DNA from: Euryodendron excelsum
Lineage: Eukaryota > Streptophyta > Magnoliopsida > Ericales > Pentaphylacaceae
Direction of reading: 5' to 3'
DNA length: 64,000 nucleotides
Assembly: GCA_033060915.1 (NCBI GenBank)
Contig: CM065381.1
Location: forward strand, 38,229,336 to 38,293,335
Below the pieces are notes generated by a model. It was not told the origin of the DNA, ran no database searches, and worked only from the letters and a program-made list of their open reading frames with translations. Shown here piece by piece: positions 1 through 12,947 of the stretch (within the stretch, counting starts at the first letter, position 1; each line of letters opens with the position of its first letter). A program made the position numbers and the translations under genes.

Positions 1-1747
1 ATCTGGGGTTTCTAAAACTTTCCTTTCCAATTCCATGCCAAATCCAATATTCCCATTTAGGAAACTAGATACAATCCTCCGTTTTTGAAAATAAAATCAA
101 ACCATCTCTTTTTAGAAACAAAATCAAATCCTTTGTTTTAGGAAATAGGAATCTAAATCTTTCCTAATCTCACTCCTTCCTAATCTCATACTTTCCTAAA
201 CCTTAGGTTTCCAAAACTTAAACTTTTAAATCTTTTCCTTAAACTTTAAGCTTTCAAATCTTTCCTAATTCAACCTTTCTTAATTCCATATCTTTCCAAA
301 TCTCAACTTTCCAAATCTAAATCTAAATCTAAATCTTTCTTAAACTTAAACCTTTCCTAACTTCAAGTGTTTTCTAAAACTCAAACTTTCAAACATTTTC
401 TAAATTCTAAACTTTCCTAAACTTCAAATCTTTCCAAATTTAAAACTTTCTAAACTCAAAACTTTCTTACTTTCAAAGCTTCCCTCTTTCAAAATATTCC
501 AAATTCAAAACTTTTCAATTTCAATACTTTCTTAAAACGAAACCTTTCCTATTTCAAAACCTCTCTTAAAATGAAACTTTCTTAATCCAAAACTTTCCTA
601 AGTTGAAACTGTCTTAATTCGAACCATTCCTAAATCCAATCTTTTCGTAATTTTTCAAGTCCAACATTCGAGTCAAATCTTTCTTAATCTCAAGTCTTTC
701 CTAAGTCTCAAGTCTTCCTTAAGTCTAGGTTTCCTAAAACCAAGCTTTCCAAAATTAAATCTCTCCAAATTTTCCAATCAAAGTTCAATCTCTTAATCTT
801 CCAATTCAAATTCCAATTCAATTTATTTTTTCAATATTTTATTTTCAATCGGACTCTTGTCCGAACTACGACCGACTTGATTTCTCAAAAAGGATACGTA
901 GGCAACCCTCATGGGTGCGGTCAGAACCTTTATTAAGTTTCTATTTCCACAACCTTTGTTTCAAATTCCATAGCTTCTTTTAAATCTTTAATTCCGTACC
1001 TTTTTTCCAATTTTCAATTCCATGATCTATTTCAAACTTCTAATTCCAAATTTTTACTTCCAAATTTCTATTTCTAATCTCCAAAACTTTCTTTTAAAAT
1101 CAAATATATCTCTTCAAATCCTTTCCAATTCCTTTCAAATCTCTTTTCAAATCAAATCAAGGTCTTTTCAAATCTATTTTCAAATCAAATCTTATTCTTG
1201 CACTTGCACATCATGCATCATGTTAGTTTCTTTCTAAAATTCTTTTCAATAGTGGATAGTTTTGGACATTTGTTGATCGAACACTCTTATAAGTGAATCT
1301 AGAGTGAATAGACATATAGGTACCGTAAGGGCGGGGTAGGTGATGGCTTAGTGCATCTTCCCTACACGTAACCAACCCCTGAACTTAGAATCACTGTTTT
1401 CGAAAGACCAAAAGGAGTTATTTTCAAAAAAGGGCTTAAATATTTTCCAAAGGTTGCCAAACAACCTATTTTCTTAAAAACCCTCTCTTGAGGAAGTATT
1501 TTCAAAATCGTTTTCAAAAACCCTAAGTATAGTTTTTGGATTGTACTTAGTTTTTTGGTGACCTAACTCACCTTAATCAAGTTAGGTGGCAACTCCAAAA
1601 TTTTTCGAAAAGCCCTTTATTCAAATCAATTTTTAATTCAAACCTAGTGGCACTCATTCTTCTAGGAGGGTGAGTTTTAACGAGAGAATACAGTATTTTT
1701 TCCGCTTGTGTGTGTATTCCTTGGGAGCGAAAAATCTGGGCATGATA
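1..1747 (+). mobile_element. Ogre/Tat-type LTR, 3' portion, cut by the window edge
   Basis: This is the right-hand part of a long terminal repeat in + orientation. It ends in GGGCATGATA, a decayed form of the GGGCGCGACA end seen at 61457 in reverse, and a tRNA-Arg primer-binding site follows two bases later. The first 1.2 kb is a pyrimidine-rich low-complexity tract built from recurring CTTTCCTAAA-like words. The same tract appears in reverse complement in the LTRs at 7608, 16454 and 21513. The 5' part of this LTR lies outside the window. Confidence 0.85.
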
Positions 1748-1749
1748 GC

Positions 1750-1767
1750 TGGCGACTTCACTGGGGA
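1750..1767 (+). promoter_or_regulatory. Primer-binding site, tRNA-Arg type
   Basis: The 18 bases match the complement of the plant tRNA-Arg 3' end (GATCCCCAGTGGAGTCG plus CCA) with one mismatch, C to T. They lie two bases after the LTR end. A tRNA-Arg PBS is typical of the Ogre/Tat lineage of Ty3/gypsy elements and fixes this element's direction as +. Confidence 0.85.
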
Positions 1768-3213
1768 CACTTAAAGGGTTAGGCCATAGTCATGTCTCTT
1801 TACCCTTCACCCATGTAGAGTGTTCGATTAACTTGTCTATTTCCATCCACTTTTATTCAAATTTTCAAAGTTGTTTTAAAAAAAAACATGCATTTAATTC
1901 CATTCATATTATCTAGTATCAAGCTTGCCATCCATATACTAACTCTTGATCTTTGTTTTTTAGGTGCGCTTTTTGTTTACAATATTATTTTATTAACTAC
2001 TATGCATGAATGAATGTGATGAACAGGATGGATGGGAGTTGTTGGGCTCTTTCCTCCGCTTTCAAAAATCACACACACACTGCACATGCACTTGCATTCT
2101 GCATACTTGCATTTTTACCCTGATCTGTCCCTTCTAGTTAGAAGGGGGAACGGTATATTGGTTGTGGGCAAGATGCTGTGTCAGTGTATTCGCCTATGGC
2201 CTCTTGATGGTTCCCCTACTCGGATCACCAATTGATTATGGCACCACCTCGGGGAGTGGGCCTAGGTTTTAAGATTTGGGAACCAAGCCTTTTTAGGATG
2301 CATTAGTAAACCCTCAACCTCATGCTCATATAGACACCATGCATAGCTGAACCTCTACCGGATTTACGACACGCACACCGTTTCCAAAACCATAGAGGAA
2401 AGGGCGACCGCTTTTACTTTCCTTTATGCCTGTTTATTCCTATTGTTATAATGATTGTATTTTTACTGTTATAATGCTTGTCTAACTGTTCATGCATGCA
2501 CGCTTACTTTATCATTGCATTCTCTTTCCTTATACTCTATGTATCCATTTTCATGCATTTCATATTCCATGTCAAGACAAGAGTTCCAAGTTACTCAAGT
2601 CATTGCATTCTCATGCATATGACTAACCCAAAGAGAGTGACACTTAGTTCACTCTCCCTTACATCAAACCTACCCAAACCCTAAGGGTTCTCATGTAACC
2701 CTAAGGACTCATGGCATGCACATCAATTCATTCCATAAGAGGTTGCCAAGAAGATAAAGGGCAATTGATCAACAAGATCTCTTAACGACCTCCTCAACGC
2801 CAAACTCGAAGAAGGCAAATCTGAAGACTCGAGAGTAGTTTAGGATTTCTATTGTAAAAGTAGATAGGTGGCAGTCCAAAGGAAAATGTTCCCCCTCCCC
2901 CTATTGAGATGTATTTCAATTCTTTTGTATCTTAAACCTGAAGTTAAATATGTTTCTTTATTTTTCGGGAATAAATGGATGGATAAATGTATAAATGGAT
3001 AAAGGTTCCCACTTGATAGTAAGGTATTTATATACAGGGGCAAACCCCATATCTCTGAAAATGAGCCAAATACATCACATTTAGTTCCCTCTCAGGTAGG
3101 GACACCCCTAGGACATGCATTGCATAAAGCTCTCTAATAACCAAAAAACTAACTTGCAATTTGTGTCCTTGTTTTCTCTCTTTGTATGTACAAGAAATCC
3201 TATCATAAAAGTC
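1768..3213 (+). repeat. 5' internal leader of the + strand Ogre-type element
   Basis: This stretch is non-coding leader between PBS and gag. It is collinear, in reverse complement, with the leader of the element at 15000-16433, for example the blocks around 2235-2360 and 2700-2890. Its first 300 bases also match 7270-7587. It contains CA-rich and ATGCATG-rich stretches but no sustained reading frame. Confidence 0.7.
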
Positions 3214-4464
3214 AACATTGCTCCTAAGAAAGAACGGCGTCCACCTAGAAGCCCTATCACTACCCGACAAAGAACTCTGCTAATGGCAGCCAACCTCGAT
3301 GAGACCTCCTCTATCACTCGTAAGGAGATTAATGAGATGAAAAACAAAATAGGTGAAATGTTCAAACTGATGTAGGCAATGGTGTCCAAAGAGCCCATGT
3401 CAATAATGCTCGCAACCTTAGTGCCACCCAATCGACCACTTAGGTAGGGGCAGACCCGAATATTGGAAGAACAGGCGTAACTCAGAAAAAGGATGATGAA
3501 ACTGGAGACCATGATCCCTCTATCTTGCGCAAAAATGACCAATATGAAGGAAGAAGAAAGGTCAACCTCTCGCTAGAAGATCATTCCCCCGCTACAACCT
3601 CAACTCCATGTTGCCACAGTACTCCACCCTCAAACTCTTACCAACCCCTCACAGGATGCGGATCAGACCCAGATTGAAGTCGGGCATACTCTTTCATAAG
3701 AGAAGGAAAAAAAGGATAGTCAAAACTTCACCCCGCCCGAATGCTTTGGAGATGCAGCTTATCGGCAACTTTGTGTATTCGGGCGCTTGGTTATGGTACC
3801 TCCAAAGCCCATTCTTGATAAAGCGCTTGAACCTAAAGGTCATAACATCGGAAGTTTCCATACCCTAAAATGGAAGATGCAAAGTCCCTGGTAGGAATTA
3901 CTACCACAGTATTCGACCCTCTACCCTTGCAACCGTCTGCACCAGCAACACCTAGGGTACCTATTTTTGAGTTGGTTTATGCGTCGTCATATGCTAGACC
4001 TAAAAGAGCAAGAGGGCGGAATCGACCCATTTACCCAACTGGTCGGCACCGAAATAGATGCTTACAATAATTTGCTGAAAGCTGGATACCTTTGCCCAAT
4101 ACCGACTACACCACTGGTTAAACCTCTACCATCCTCTTTCAACTCAACATTCAGGTGCGCATATCACTTAGGCGAACTAGGCCATGACATAGAAAGTTGC
4201 CGATCTCTGAAACATAAAATCCAAGATCTAATAGCTGATAAGATCGTTGAAATCAAGGAGGTGAACCCAGTCCCCGCTGTCCCTACCAGTTTGCAACGCG
4301 ATCACTCCGTCAATACAATCATGGAGGAGGAAATCAATAGCAGTACCATCTTCGGTAGTTCCTTAAGCATCGCAAAAGATCTATCAATCTGCCCTATGTT
4401 GTTTGGGGATGCATCAGGCAAATGGAATACCAAGGAGATGGGCATAGTCCCAAAACCCTATTAG
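3214..4464 (+). pseudogene. Decayed gag of an Ogre/Tat retrotransposon
   Basis: A broken gag (capsid-nucleocapsid) region. The N-terminal part (3214-3375) reads through a TTRQRT motif, a coiled-coil-like TRKEINEMKNKIGEM segment and then a stop. The frame changes near 3375 and again before 3967. From 3967 to 4464 an open segment of 165 residues carries the part best known from this family: a zinc-knuckle-like CAYHLGELGHDIESC followed by LKHKIQDLIADKIVEI. This C-x2-H-x5-H-x4-C arrangement and the KIQDLI tail are typical of plant Ty3/gypsy gag of the Tat lineage. Protease, RT, RNase H and integrase do not follow, so the element is internally deleted. It is certainly non-functional; the family call rests on motif recognition and the adjacent PBS. 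Confidence 0.75.
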
Positions 4465-6650
4465 GGGTTCTCATAAGAAGGTCCACAAGAAAAGGAGGTT
4501 TCCACGAAATTTGTCTATTTTCTTTTTTCTCTCTATTTCCTGCATATCTTCTTTTAATAAACATTGCATGCCATGTAATCATATTTTTAAATAAAAAATT
4601 GGTAGTTCCCAGTTTATCCCCTTTGTTTCATACTCTTGTGGACGATTATTACTTTTAGGGATTTTTTTCCATTTGGTAAATGACTTGAATTTTAGGGATA
4701 GCTTGGGCAACCCATTCAAAAGGGGGTTAAAACCTTTGAGAGACAAAGAGAGAGTGAGAGATAGGAAGAAAACAGTCTCAACAAGAAGGAGTGGAGTTCA
4801 TTGAAAAGGCAACACTTGTGTGATATCCTGGCTAAGCGATGGGCAGCCGAGTACTTAAAATGATGAGAAGCCATTGTTCTATTTATCTTAAATAAACACT
4901 ATCCTTTGCTCAGCCCACTAGAGCCGTCACTGATCTCTTTTCAGATATCCGCAAACCTATAACCATCCCTGACATTGGGGTAAGCACAGAGTAGTTGATT
5001 TGGTAGAAACACACCATTTTTTTTTTTTTTAAGAAACATTGTCTAAATTTTGTATAAAGGCTTTATGGACTAAGCAATTTAACTTGAAGTGATGAAAGAC
5101 TCTCATTTCTTCTACCATACACAAACAAATCCCTTTGCAAAGCTCACTTGAGCCGGTTACTTTCCTCAAGAAAACCGACCAGATGATCATCGCCCATATG
5201 GGGTTAAGGCAAAAGTCATAAGTAAGAATTAATGAGAAATGATGAAAAGAGTGATTTCCAAGAAGATATAATGAGCAATGATGAAAAGGGTGATTTTCAA
5301 GAATATATAATGAGCAATGATGAAACTAGTGACCTTCAAGAAGCTATGGCATCAAAGGCGTCTCTAGTAAAGAAGATATTATGTTCATGGGGATCTTGAA
5401 AAGAAGATATTGTCATCCTAAAATATAAATGAAAAAGTTGGCATCTCCAAAAGTCGACTTAGCAACAAATTTCTTGATGAAAAAAGGATCTTAAATTAGA
5501 AAGCAGAACGCGATCTAGAAGAACAACAAGAGTATGAAGGAAAGAAGAAAGCAGTGAATGGAAGTTAAATTGCCCAAGGCGATCATTGGTCTTTTAAAAC
5601 CCCACAAGTGATAATGTTTGAGCCTTTCTATCATTTTTATTCATAAACCCCTTAACCTAGCCTACGTTATGGTTCAAATTAAAGTCTTCTTTGATCAAAG
5701 AAAATTGCTTAGTCCAAATAAGCCTGAACAGTACCAAGACAAGTAGGAGGAGAAAGGAGAATTAGAAAGGAATGCAGGGACAATCTCATGTTCAAAAGTG
5801 TGCCCAGATGGTTCTAGTTTAAACAACCCACTAAAAGAAAATCTTTGAGCCTAAATATCCCTTTATTTCTTACAACCCCTGAACCCAGCCTGCATTACGG
5901 TCCTAAAAGAAGTCTTTTCGGATTAAGGGGTTAGCTGTTTATCGCTCTGCAAAAGGGCATGCGAGTTGTCGCTTTAGCCACGGTGGCATTTTAAAAATCT
6001 GAGAGAGGAAACCAAGTGAGGTCAGAAAAACCCCAAATAGCAACCTTGTAGAAAATACGGATGGGATAGCAAACCCAAAATGTCAAGATCCCTAGAGAAT
6101 GGTGCAAATGCTATCACACCACGATGAGAATGGGACAGAACCGAATGGGGCAGAATTCTAGAAAGGAAATAGAATCTTGAGATTATGGGCCCTGGGGCAA
6201 TCCTGGGACATTCTTTGTAAATGGCCTATATACATGTAGTACTAATGTATCGATGACATGTATAATCTGTACATCCATTAAATTCCTATGTACTTTTGAT
6301 CTATTTATGCATTCATCAAAAAGCATTGCATGTATTTAATTCCAGTCTTGTATATGCATTCATCCAAAAGTATAACATGCATTAAATTTCATTCTTGTAT
6401 GAACCTTTGCATTCATAAAAAAAAAAAAGTAAGACATGCAAAATAGGTCATGCATCTAACTCCATGTGCATTCACAAAAAATAAAACAAAGAAAAAAAAA
6501 CCAATAAAAATAAATGTATAACTTGTATTCAGCCATGTACATGTGCATTTTTAGAATTGGCATAAATAAACTATTTTTATAAAGGAAAAAAAGAAGGGAA
6601 AAAAGAAGAAAAGCTAACTCTATGTCTTCCTCCATTTCTCAAATAGGAAA
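4465..6650 (+). repeat. Non-coding internal remainder of the + strand element
   Basis: No coding sequence could be supported here. The stretch has internally repeated blocks. Around 4850-4990 and 5090-5220 two related segments share a run beginning GATGA(A)AG...CTCA-CTTGAGCC. Around 5640-5700 and 5850-5930 two related segments share an AACC-CAGCCT-C-TTA-GGTC core. At 6240-6540 there are about four imperfect repeats of roughly 55-60 bp around TGCATTCAT and AAGCATTGCATG-like words. The layout suggests the 3' untranslated part of an internally deleted Ogre-type element, but no 3' LTR in + orientation follows. Confidence 0.45.
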
Positions 6651-6679
6651 TAGGGAACGAGATAAAATACAAAAAAAAG

Positions 6680-6960
6680 CTAAATCCACGCCTCAAACAT
6701 CTCCAGTATCGGCACACGCCTCAGAAAGCTCAGATTTCCATGGCCGATAAGAAACAGCGAATGGGGCAATGACCCACCCTCGACCTCCCCAATCAAATGA
6801 CTTTCGACTCGGGATACCATGTATGCTAAAAAAGATGGGTAATAAATAAGTGGTTGATTGCCCAAAGCTGAAATAGTGAAGAACATCCCCGAAAATATGC
6901 GTTGGCCCCCCCTAATGGAGTCTAGTAGTGCTCATGAAGGTATCCTCCACAACTATAGGA
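6680..6960 (-). pseudogene. Retroelement ORF1-like (plant-mobile-domain-like) fragment
   Basis: Read on the minus strand and switching frames once or twice, this stretch gives FRGCSSLFQLWAINHLF and then a tract with VSRVESHLIGE. That resembles the F-x-GC-x2-L-QLW-x3-HL core of the plant mobile domain proteins often carried by Tat/Ogre elements as ORF1. It lies in the 5' internal region of the minus-strand element whose PBS is at 7588-7605, which is where ORF1 would be expected. Stops and frame shifts break it. The identification is by motif alone and could be wrong. Confidence 0.35.
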
Positions 6961-7587
6961 GCATATGAGTACCCCTCACAAATCTTGACAAGCAGTGCAC
7001 ATAACCGACAGTCGACCAAGTCATCCCTTCCGGCAGAAACATCAACAAGTTCAAGCAGCGCTAGGCTACCATGGAGAAATGGACCAATCTTGAGAAGTAT
7101 GCCAATCCCCTATCCATTGCAAACTCAAAATGAGAGAAACAAGAACTGTATTGGGACATAAGGAAACTGGGGCAGCAGATTAGAAGAAAAGGCCGCACGA
7201 CGGAGCCCAAGCTAAGAAGAGACAATCGTGATGTAGCTATCAGGAAAAGTAGATCCCAGTATGCAAATGCAGGTGCACATGCAGTGTGTGTGATTTTTTG
7301 AAAGCGGAGGAAAGAGCACAACAACTCCCATTCATCCTATTCATCACATTCATGCATAGCAGATAATAATATTGTAAACAAAAGTGCAACTACAAAACAA
7401 AGATGCAAGAGTTAGTATGTGGATGACAAACTTAATACAAGATAATATGAATAAATGCATGTTTTTTTAAAACAATTTTGAAAATTTGGTTTTGAAAATT
7501 TAAAGTGAATAGGATTGAACAAGTTAATTGAAGACTCTACATGGGTGAAGGGTAAAGAGACATGACTATAGCCTAACCCTCTAAGTG
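6961..7587 (-). repeat. 5' internal leader of the minus-strand element left of LTR A
   Basis: From 7587 down to about 7270 this is the reverse complement of the leader at 1768-2100, including the GTGTGTGTGATTTTT-GAAAGCGGAGGAAAG block. Left of 7270 the similarity to the + strand element stops. No intact reading frame is supported. Confidence 0.6.
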
Positions 7588-7605
7588 TCCCCAGTGGAGT
7601 TGCCA
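7588..7605 (-). promoter_or_regulatory. Primer-binding site, tRNA-Arg type, minus strand
   Basis: The reverse complement reads TGGCAACTCCACTGGGGA, one mismatch from the tRNA-Arg 3' complement. It is two bases from the end of LTR A. It shows that internal sequence of an element once extended leftward from here. Confidence 0.85.
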
Positions 7606-7607
7606 GC

Positions 7608-10600
7608 TATCGCGCTCAGATTTTTTGCACTCGATGAATATACACACAAGCGAAAAAAATACTGTACTCTCTCATTAGAACTTACTCTCTTAGAAGAATG
7701 AGTATGACTATGTTTGAATTGAAAATTGGTTTGAATAAAGGGCTTTTGAAAAAAGTTTGGAGTCGCCACCTAACTTGATTAAGATAAGTTAGGTCACCTA
7801 AAAACTAAGCACAATCCGAGAATCACACTTAAGGTTTTTGAAAACGATTTTGAAAATACTACCTTAAGAGAGGGTTTTTAAGAAAACAGGTTGTTTGGCA
7901 ACCTTTAGAAAACATTTAAGCCCTTTTTGAAATAAACTCCATTTTGGTCATTGAAAATAGTGAATCTAGGTTCGGAGGTTGGTTACGTGTAGGGAAGACG
8001 CACTAAGCCATCACCCTACCCCGCCTTTGCAGTATCTACATGTTTATTTACCCTAAATTTACCTATGAGAGTCTTCAACTAACAAATGTCCAATCCTATC
8101 CACTTTAGAAAAGAATTTTTAAAAGAATGAAATTAGCATGATGTATGATGTGCAAGTGCAAGAAAAGAGAGTTGGAAAATAGATTTGGAAATAGATTTGA
8201 AAAGAAATTAATTTAATTTAAAAAGAGACTTGAAAAGATATAATTGAAATTGAAATTGAAAAGATATTTGAAAACAAATTTTTGGAATTGGAAATTGGAA
8301 AAAGTTGTGAAAATAGAAGTTTGAAAAAGGTTATAACCGCACCCATGAAGGTTGCCTACGTATCCTTTTTGAGGAATCATGTCAGTCGTAGTTTGAATAA
8401 GAGTCCAATAGAAAATAGAAGGTATGATGAGAGGAAAGAGATTGAATTGGAATTTGGGTTTGATTTGAATTTAGAATAGAAGATTGGCGTTTGAAATGGA
8501 AGAATAGAGACCCTAGACCTAGGAATATAGGATTTAGAAAGGACTCGAGTTTGAGAAAGACTTGACTCGAATGTTGGACTTGGAAGATCAAAGAAAGATT
8601 GGATTTAGGAAGGGTTCGAATTAGGAAATGTCCGATTTAGGAAAGTTTCAAAATAGGAAAGTGTCATTTTTGGAAAGTTTCGTTTTAGGAAAGTTTCAAA
8701 ATTGGAAAGTATTGGATTAAGAAAGTTTTGAAATAGGAAACATTTCGTTTTAAGAAAGTTTTGAATTTGGAATATTTTGAATTTGAAAAGTTTTGAATTT
8801 GGAATGTTTTGAAATAGGGAAGTTTTGAAAGTTGGAAAGTTTAGAATTTAGAAAGTTTTAGATTTGGAAAGATTTGAAGTTTAGGGAGGTTTAGAATTTT
8901 AGAAAGATTCAAAGTTTGAGTTTTAGAAATTCTTGAAATTAGGAAAGGTTTTGAGTTTAAGAATGGTTTGAAAACTTAGATTTGGAAAGTTAAGATTTGG
9001 AAAGGAATGGAATTAAGAAAGGTTTGAAAGCTTAACGTTTAAGGAAAGATTTAAAAGTTTAAGTTTAGAAAACTTAAGGTTTAGGAAGGTATGAGATTAG
9101 GAAGGAGTTGAATTAGGAAAGATTTAGGTTTGGAAGGATTGAGAGTCCTATTTCCTAAAACAAGGGATTGGATTTTGTTCTGAAAAGAGATGTTTTGATT
9201 TTGTTTCCAAAAACTGAGGATTGGATCTAGTTTCCTAAAGGGGAGATTGGGTTTGGTTTCCTAAAGGGAAGATTGGATTTGACATGGATTTGGAAAGATA
9301 GAGTTTTGGAAATTCTAGTTTTGGGAAGACTATAGTTTTGATATGGGAAATAAAAGGTTTTGGAAACCTAGGTTTGGAGGCCAAAATAAGGGATTGGAAA
9401 TCATGTTTTTGGGAAGGAAAATTAGGGTTTCCTAATTGTGAGTTCTAAGGTTTGACTTGGGCACCAAGAAAAGAGTTTTTGGAAAGTGGGGTTTTAGAAA
9501 GAGAGATTTTTGGAAGGAAATCCTAGAGAGGAGTTTCTAGAAAGTGAATTTTGAAAGCAAAGAGTTTTTGGAAAGAAATCCTAGAGAGAAGTTTCTAGAA
9601 AGTGAATTTTGAAAAGAGTTGTTTAGGAAGGAAATGTAAGGAGCGTCTTTGGAGAGTGAACTTTGAGGAAAGCGTTTTTGGAAAGGAGCTTCTAGGAAAG
9701 ATGTTTTTGGAAAGAGATTGTTGGAAAAGAGTTTTTGAAAAACAATTTTGGAAAGGTGATTGGAGAGAGTTTTCTAAGAAGGAAACCTAGGGAGTGTTTT
9801 TAGGAAAGGAATTTTAAAGAGAGTGTTTTGGAAAGAAGTTGAAAAGGAAGTTTTGAAAATAGATTTTTTGAGGGAGTTTTTGGAAAATAATTTTGGAAAT
9901 GAATTTGAAGAAGGAGATTGGAGAGTGTTTTTAAAAAGTATGTTGAAAAGAGGTTTTTGGAAGGAGGGATTTGAAAAAAGAGTTTTTAGAAAGTATATAT
10001 AAAATACCTCACTTTCTTAAAGCAATTCTAACCATAAAAAGGTTAGAACCACTTTAAGATAGTGGTTTTGAAAACAACAATGTTTTGAAAATATGGACCG
10101 TATTGGTCACTTTAAATGTAACACTTTCCTAAAGCAACCTTAGCCATTAAAAGGCTAGAATCACCCTAGGATTGTGATTGTGAAAACAAGTTTTGAAAAA
10201 GAAGATTTTGATGTAAGTTTTTGAAAACAAGTTTAATGCAAGCTTTTGAAAACAAGTTTAAAACAAACTTTAGAGGAATGCAAGATCATGATATGTACAA
10301 TGCAAATTGGGGTCGTGGACATACAAGGTTAAAGGCTTCACCACATAATCAAAGGGGCCGAATCCACATGGTTTCCGGTTAGACTAAAAGAAAGCCCTTA
10401 ACACGCTGACTCTCCAATAGCCTAGTCCTACACATGGACCGGGAATTCTCTTGTTTCAAGCATGCAAGAAAAGGGGAAAAGAAGATGGGGGATTAAAATA
10501 GAAGAAAAACCATGGGTTAGGAGAGAGAAGAGAGGGAGGAAGATGTGTAAACGTAAATAAGAAGCCTACCTTGTGTCTTCTTTATTTTGCTAAGCTTTGC

Positions 10601-12477
10601 ACGCTTTGCTTTGCTTTGCTTGTCTTGCTTCGGTCTTCACTTCAGTCTTCAAGAGTTGGTCTTCAATCTTCAAAACTTCAAATTGCAGCACTTCAAGTCT
10701 TCAAAAGAGGCTTTGGAGGCTAGTGTATGAGTGTATAGAAGTGTATGTGAGTGTATAGGAGGCTAGGGTTTGTGTATGGAGGCTAGGGTTTGAAAAACCT
10801 AAGGAGACTAGGGTTTAGAAAGGTTACGAGCTCTGTATATCGAAAAGTAGGGTTTTTATACTGAGTTTGCCGACCTTTTTCACGCTGGAGGACGCTTTGT
10901 ATTTATAGACAAGGGAATGATCCTACCCCTGTTGCAGTGGCGCCAGGCCAAAAATGCTTCTGGCGCCACTAGGAGTGGCGCTAGCGAGTTAGGAAAGTTT
11001 TAAGGTCGGCAAGTAACGTATCTTGAGAAGACTTGGGCGCCTTACTAGTGACTACTATGCAATTTTTAGCCTGACTTCACTAGAAGTGACTCCGGAAGGT
11101 CCGGGAAGCATTTATGGGACCGGAATGGCCCAGAAGGTCGGAAAAGGGTAGGAACCCTTAGAATAGGGTCCCGGAGGTATTTGACTTGAAAAAGGATGAC
11201 AAGAATTGTTGGAAGGGTTAACCGAGCCATTAGGGGCAAAACAGTTAATCGGGCCGGAAAGCTGCTAGGATGGACTCAGAATGTCCCGGAAGAGGACTTG
11301 AGATTTGGATACACTATTTAAAATGTTCCAGGAGGTTGCTGGTTTGATATCCAGAGCCGTTGTGGTCGGAAAAGGCGATCGGCCCACTAGGGGCAAAACG
11401 GTCATTTTGCACCAGATTTGCCGAAACTGACTTGGAATGATCTGGAAAGATAAAGAAAGATCGGGAATTCTATAAAAAAACATTCTCGGGAGGTTACCGA
11501 TTTGATACCCAAAGCCAGTGTGGTCCTTGGGCGTTCGGATGCCAAGAGGCAAAAATAATCATCTTGACCAGAAAGCCTTAGAATTGGCCCGAAACTGACT
11601 AGAAGGCATTTAATCATGCTGGATCGTCTTTAAGACGATCTTGGAAGGGTGGACTTACTGTTCTAAAGACTTAGGTATTATCTCGAGAAACGTGTCGAAA
11701 AATAGCCTTGGGGGCAGTTTGGTTATTTTTCATCGAAGTGGACTAGCAGGCACTGGTGTTGACCTGGGTTTTGAGTGTTTCTGCCACTCTGACGGCGGTC
11801 TCATGATACAGAGGTTTGTTGGCAATTCCCTATATTGACCTACTTGTGGGTATTTCTGCTACTCTGACGGTTGCGATGTTTACGAGTACTTCCGCTATTC
11901 TGACGGTTTGCGATCATTCCCGAGATTGGCTGATCTCGAAAAGTTGCTAAAGGGACTTAGTGCCTGAGAAGTCAACTTTCTGGGAAGGCTTGCCAAAACT
12001 GACATTTTTGCATTGGCGAGCTAGTAGGCGCCAAAGGTGGACCGTTCTACCATTTAGGGGACTTGGGGTCTCGTTCCGGTCGACAGGTTTAAAGGGACTT
12101 ACCGTTTCGAAGAAACTTTCTCCAAAAAATGTGCTGGATTGGATAGACTTACCGTCTCGAGGAATCAGCTTTCTCGAGAGAGGGATTGGAATTGGAATTG
12201 AAAAAGGGAACTTACCGTCTTCGAAAAGATGTGCCTATAGGAATATGGAAAGGGGACTTACTGTCCTTGGAAAGACACGCCTGATTTGGAATTGGACCGA
12301 ACAATGCCCCTAAGGGCATTTTGGTTATTTTGCCTCTATTTGGGCCTGGTGGGCCTGCGAAGTGATGGATAGACGGGATTAGACTTGGAGATTTGACTTA
12401 GAATACGTCCACATTGACTTGAATACAAGTCTGGACGGACTGTAGACTGCCGAGCGGTTAAAAATGGGGTGCTTACA
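7608..12477 (-). mobile_element. Ogre/Tat-type LTR A, complete, 4.87 kb
   Basis: A full-length LTR in minus orientation. Its element-sense start is TGTAAGCACCCC (right end, 12477) and its end is the decayed ...GAGCGCGATA (left end, 7608). In element order it has a U3 with GAGTR...YACTC palindromes (11770-11910), a roughly 157-bp periodic block with GGGGCAAAA boxes (11220-11560), GGCGCC palindromes (10945-10985), a TATA box (10901-10908), then a 2-kb purine-biased low-complexity tract (8120-9990, + strand view). Small reading frames inside are incidental, since the repeat period is not a stable multiple of three. Confidence 0.88.
10901..10908 (-). promoter_or_regulatory. TATA box of LTR A
   Basis: The reverse complement reads CTATAAATA within GTCTATAAATACAAAGCG. 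The same box occurs at the equivalent place in the LTRs at 16454, 21513 and 61565. It would drive element transcription leftward. Confidence 0.65.
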
Positions 12478-12947
12478 ATGATCACCTTGGACAGCTAGAC
12501 TCACTCTCTGTTTTCCCTTTTGTGCTTTTGGATTTAAACATACCTCGACTCTTTTGTTTATGATCCCAGACTATTACTTTTGTGCTATGGTGTTCTTATA
12601 GATTTTCACTAGGTCAACAGTTTTGTGTTTTGCCATGCCTCTACCTTTTTACTTACATGGCTTTTTGGATTTTCAACATGTCAACGAGGTCATGCTTCTT
12701 CTTTTTTTTCGTGCATTCCTTAAACCTATATTCGCTCTTTATTTTTCTTATCTTATTTACTTTGTCTCAACCCATTGTGGGTAGTGATCATTAGGTCAGC
12801 TTTTTTGAAGGAAAGTGATCGGCTCAACTGGGTTTTGCAAGGAGATGCTTTTAACTGTATGGTAAAGGAATTGAAGGCCTCTCTTTATTTCAATCATTGC
12901 TATCATTGCTCTGTCAAAATTTTCAATTACACATAGTGGTGCTTTAC

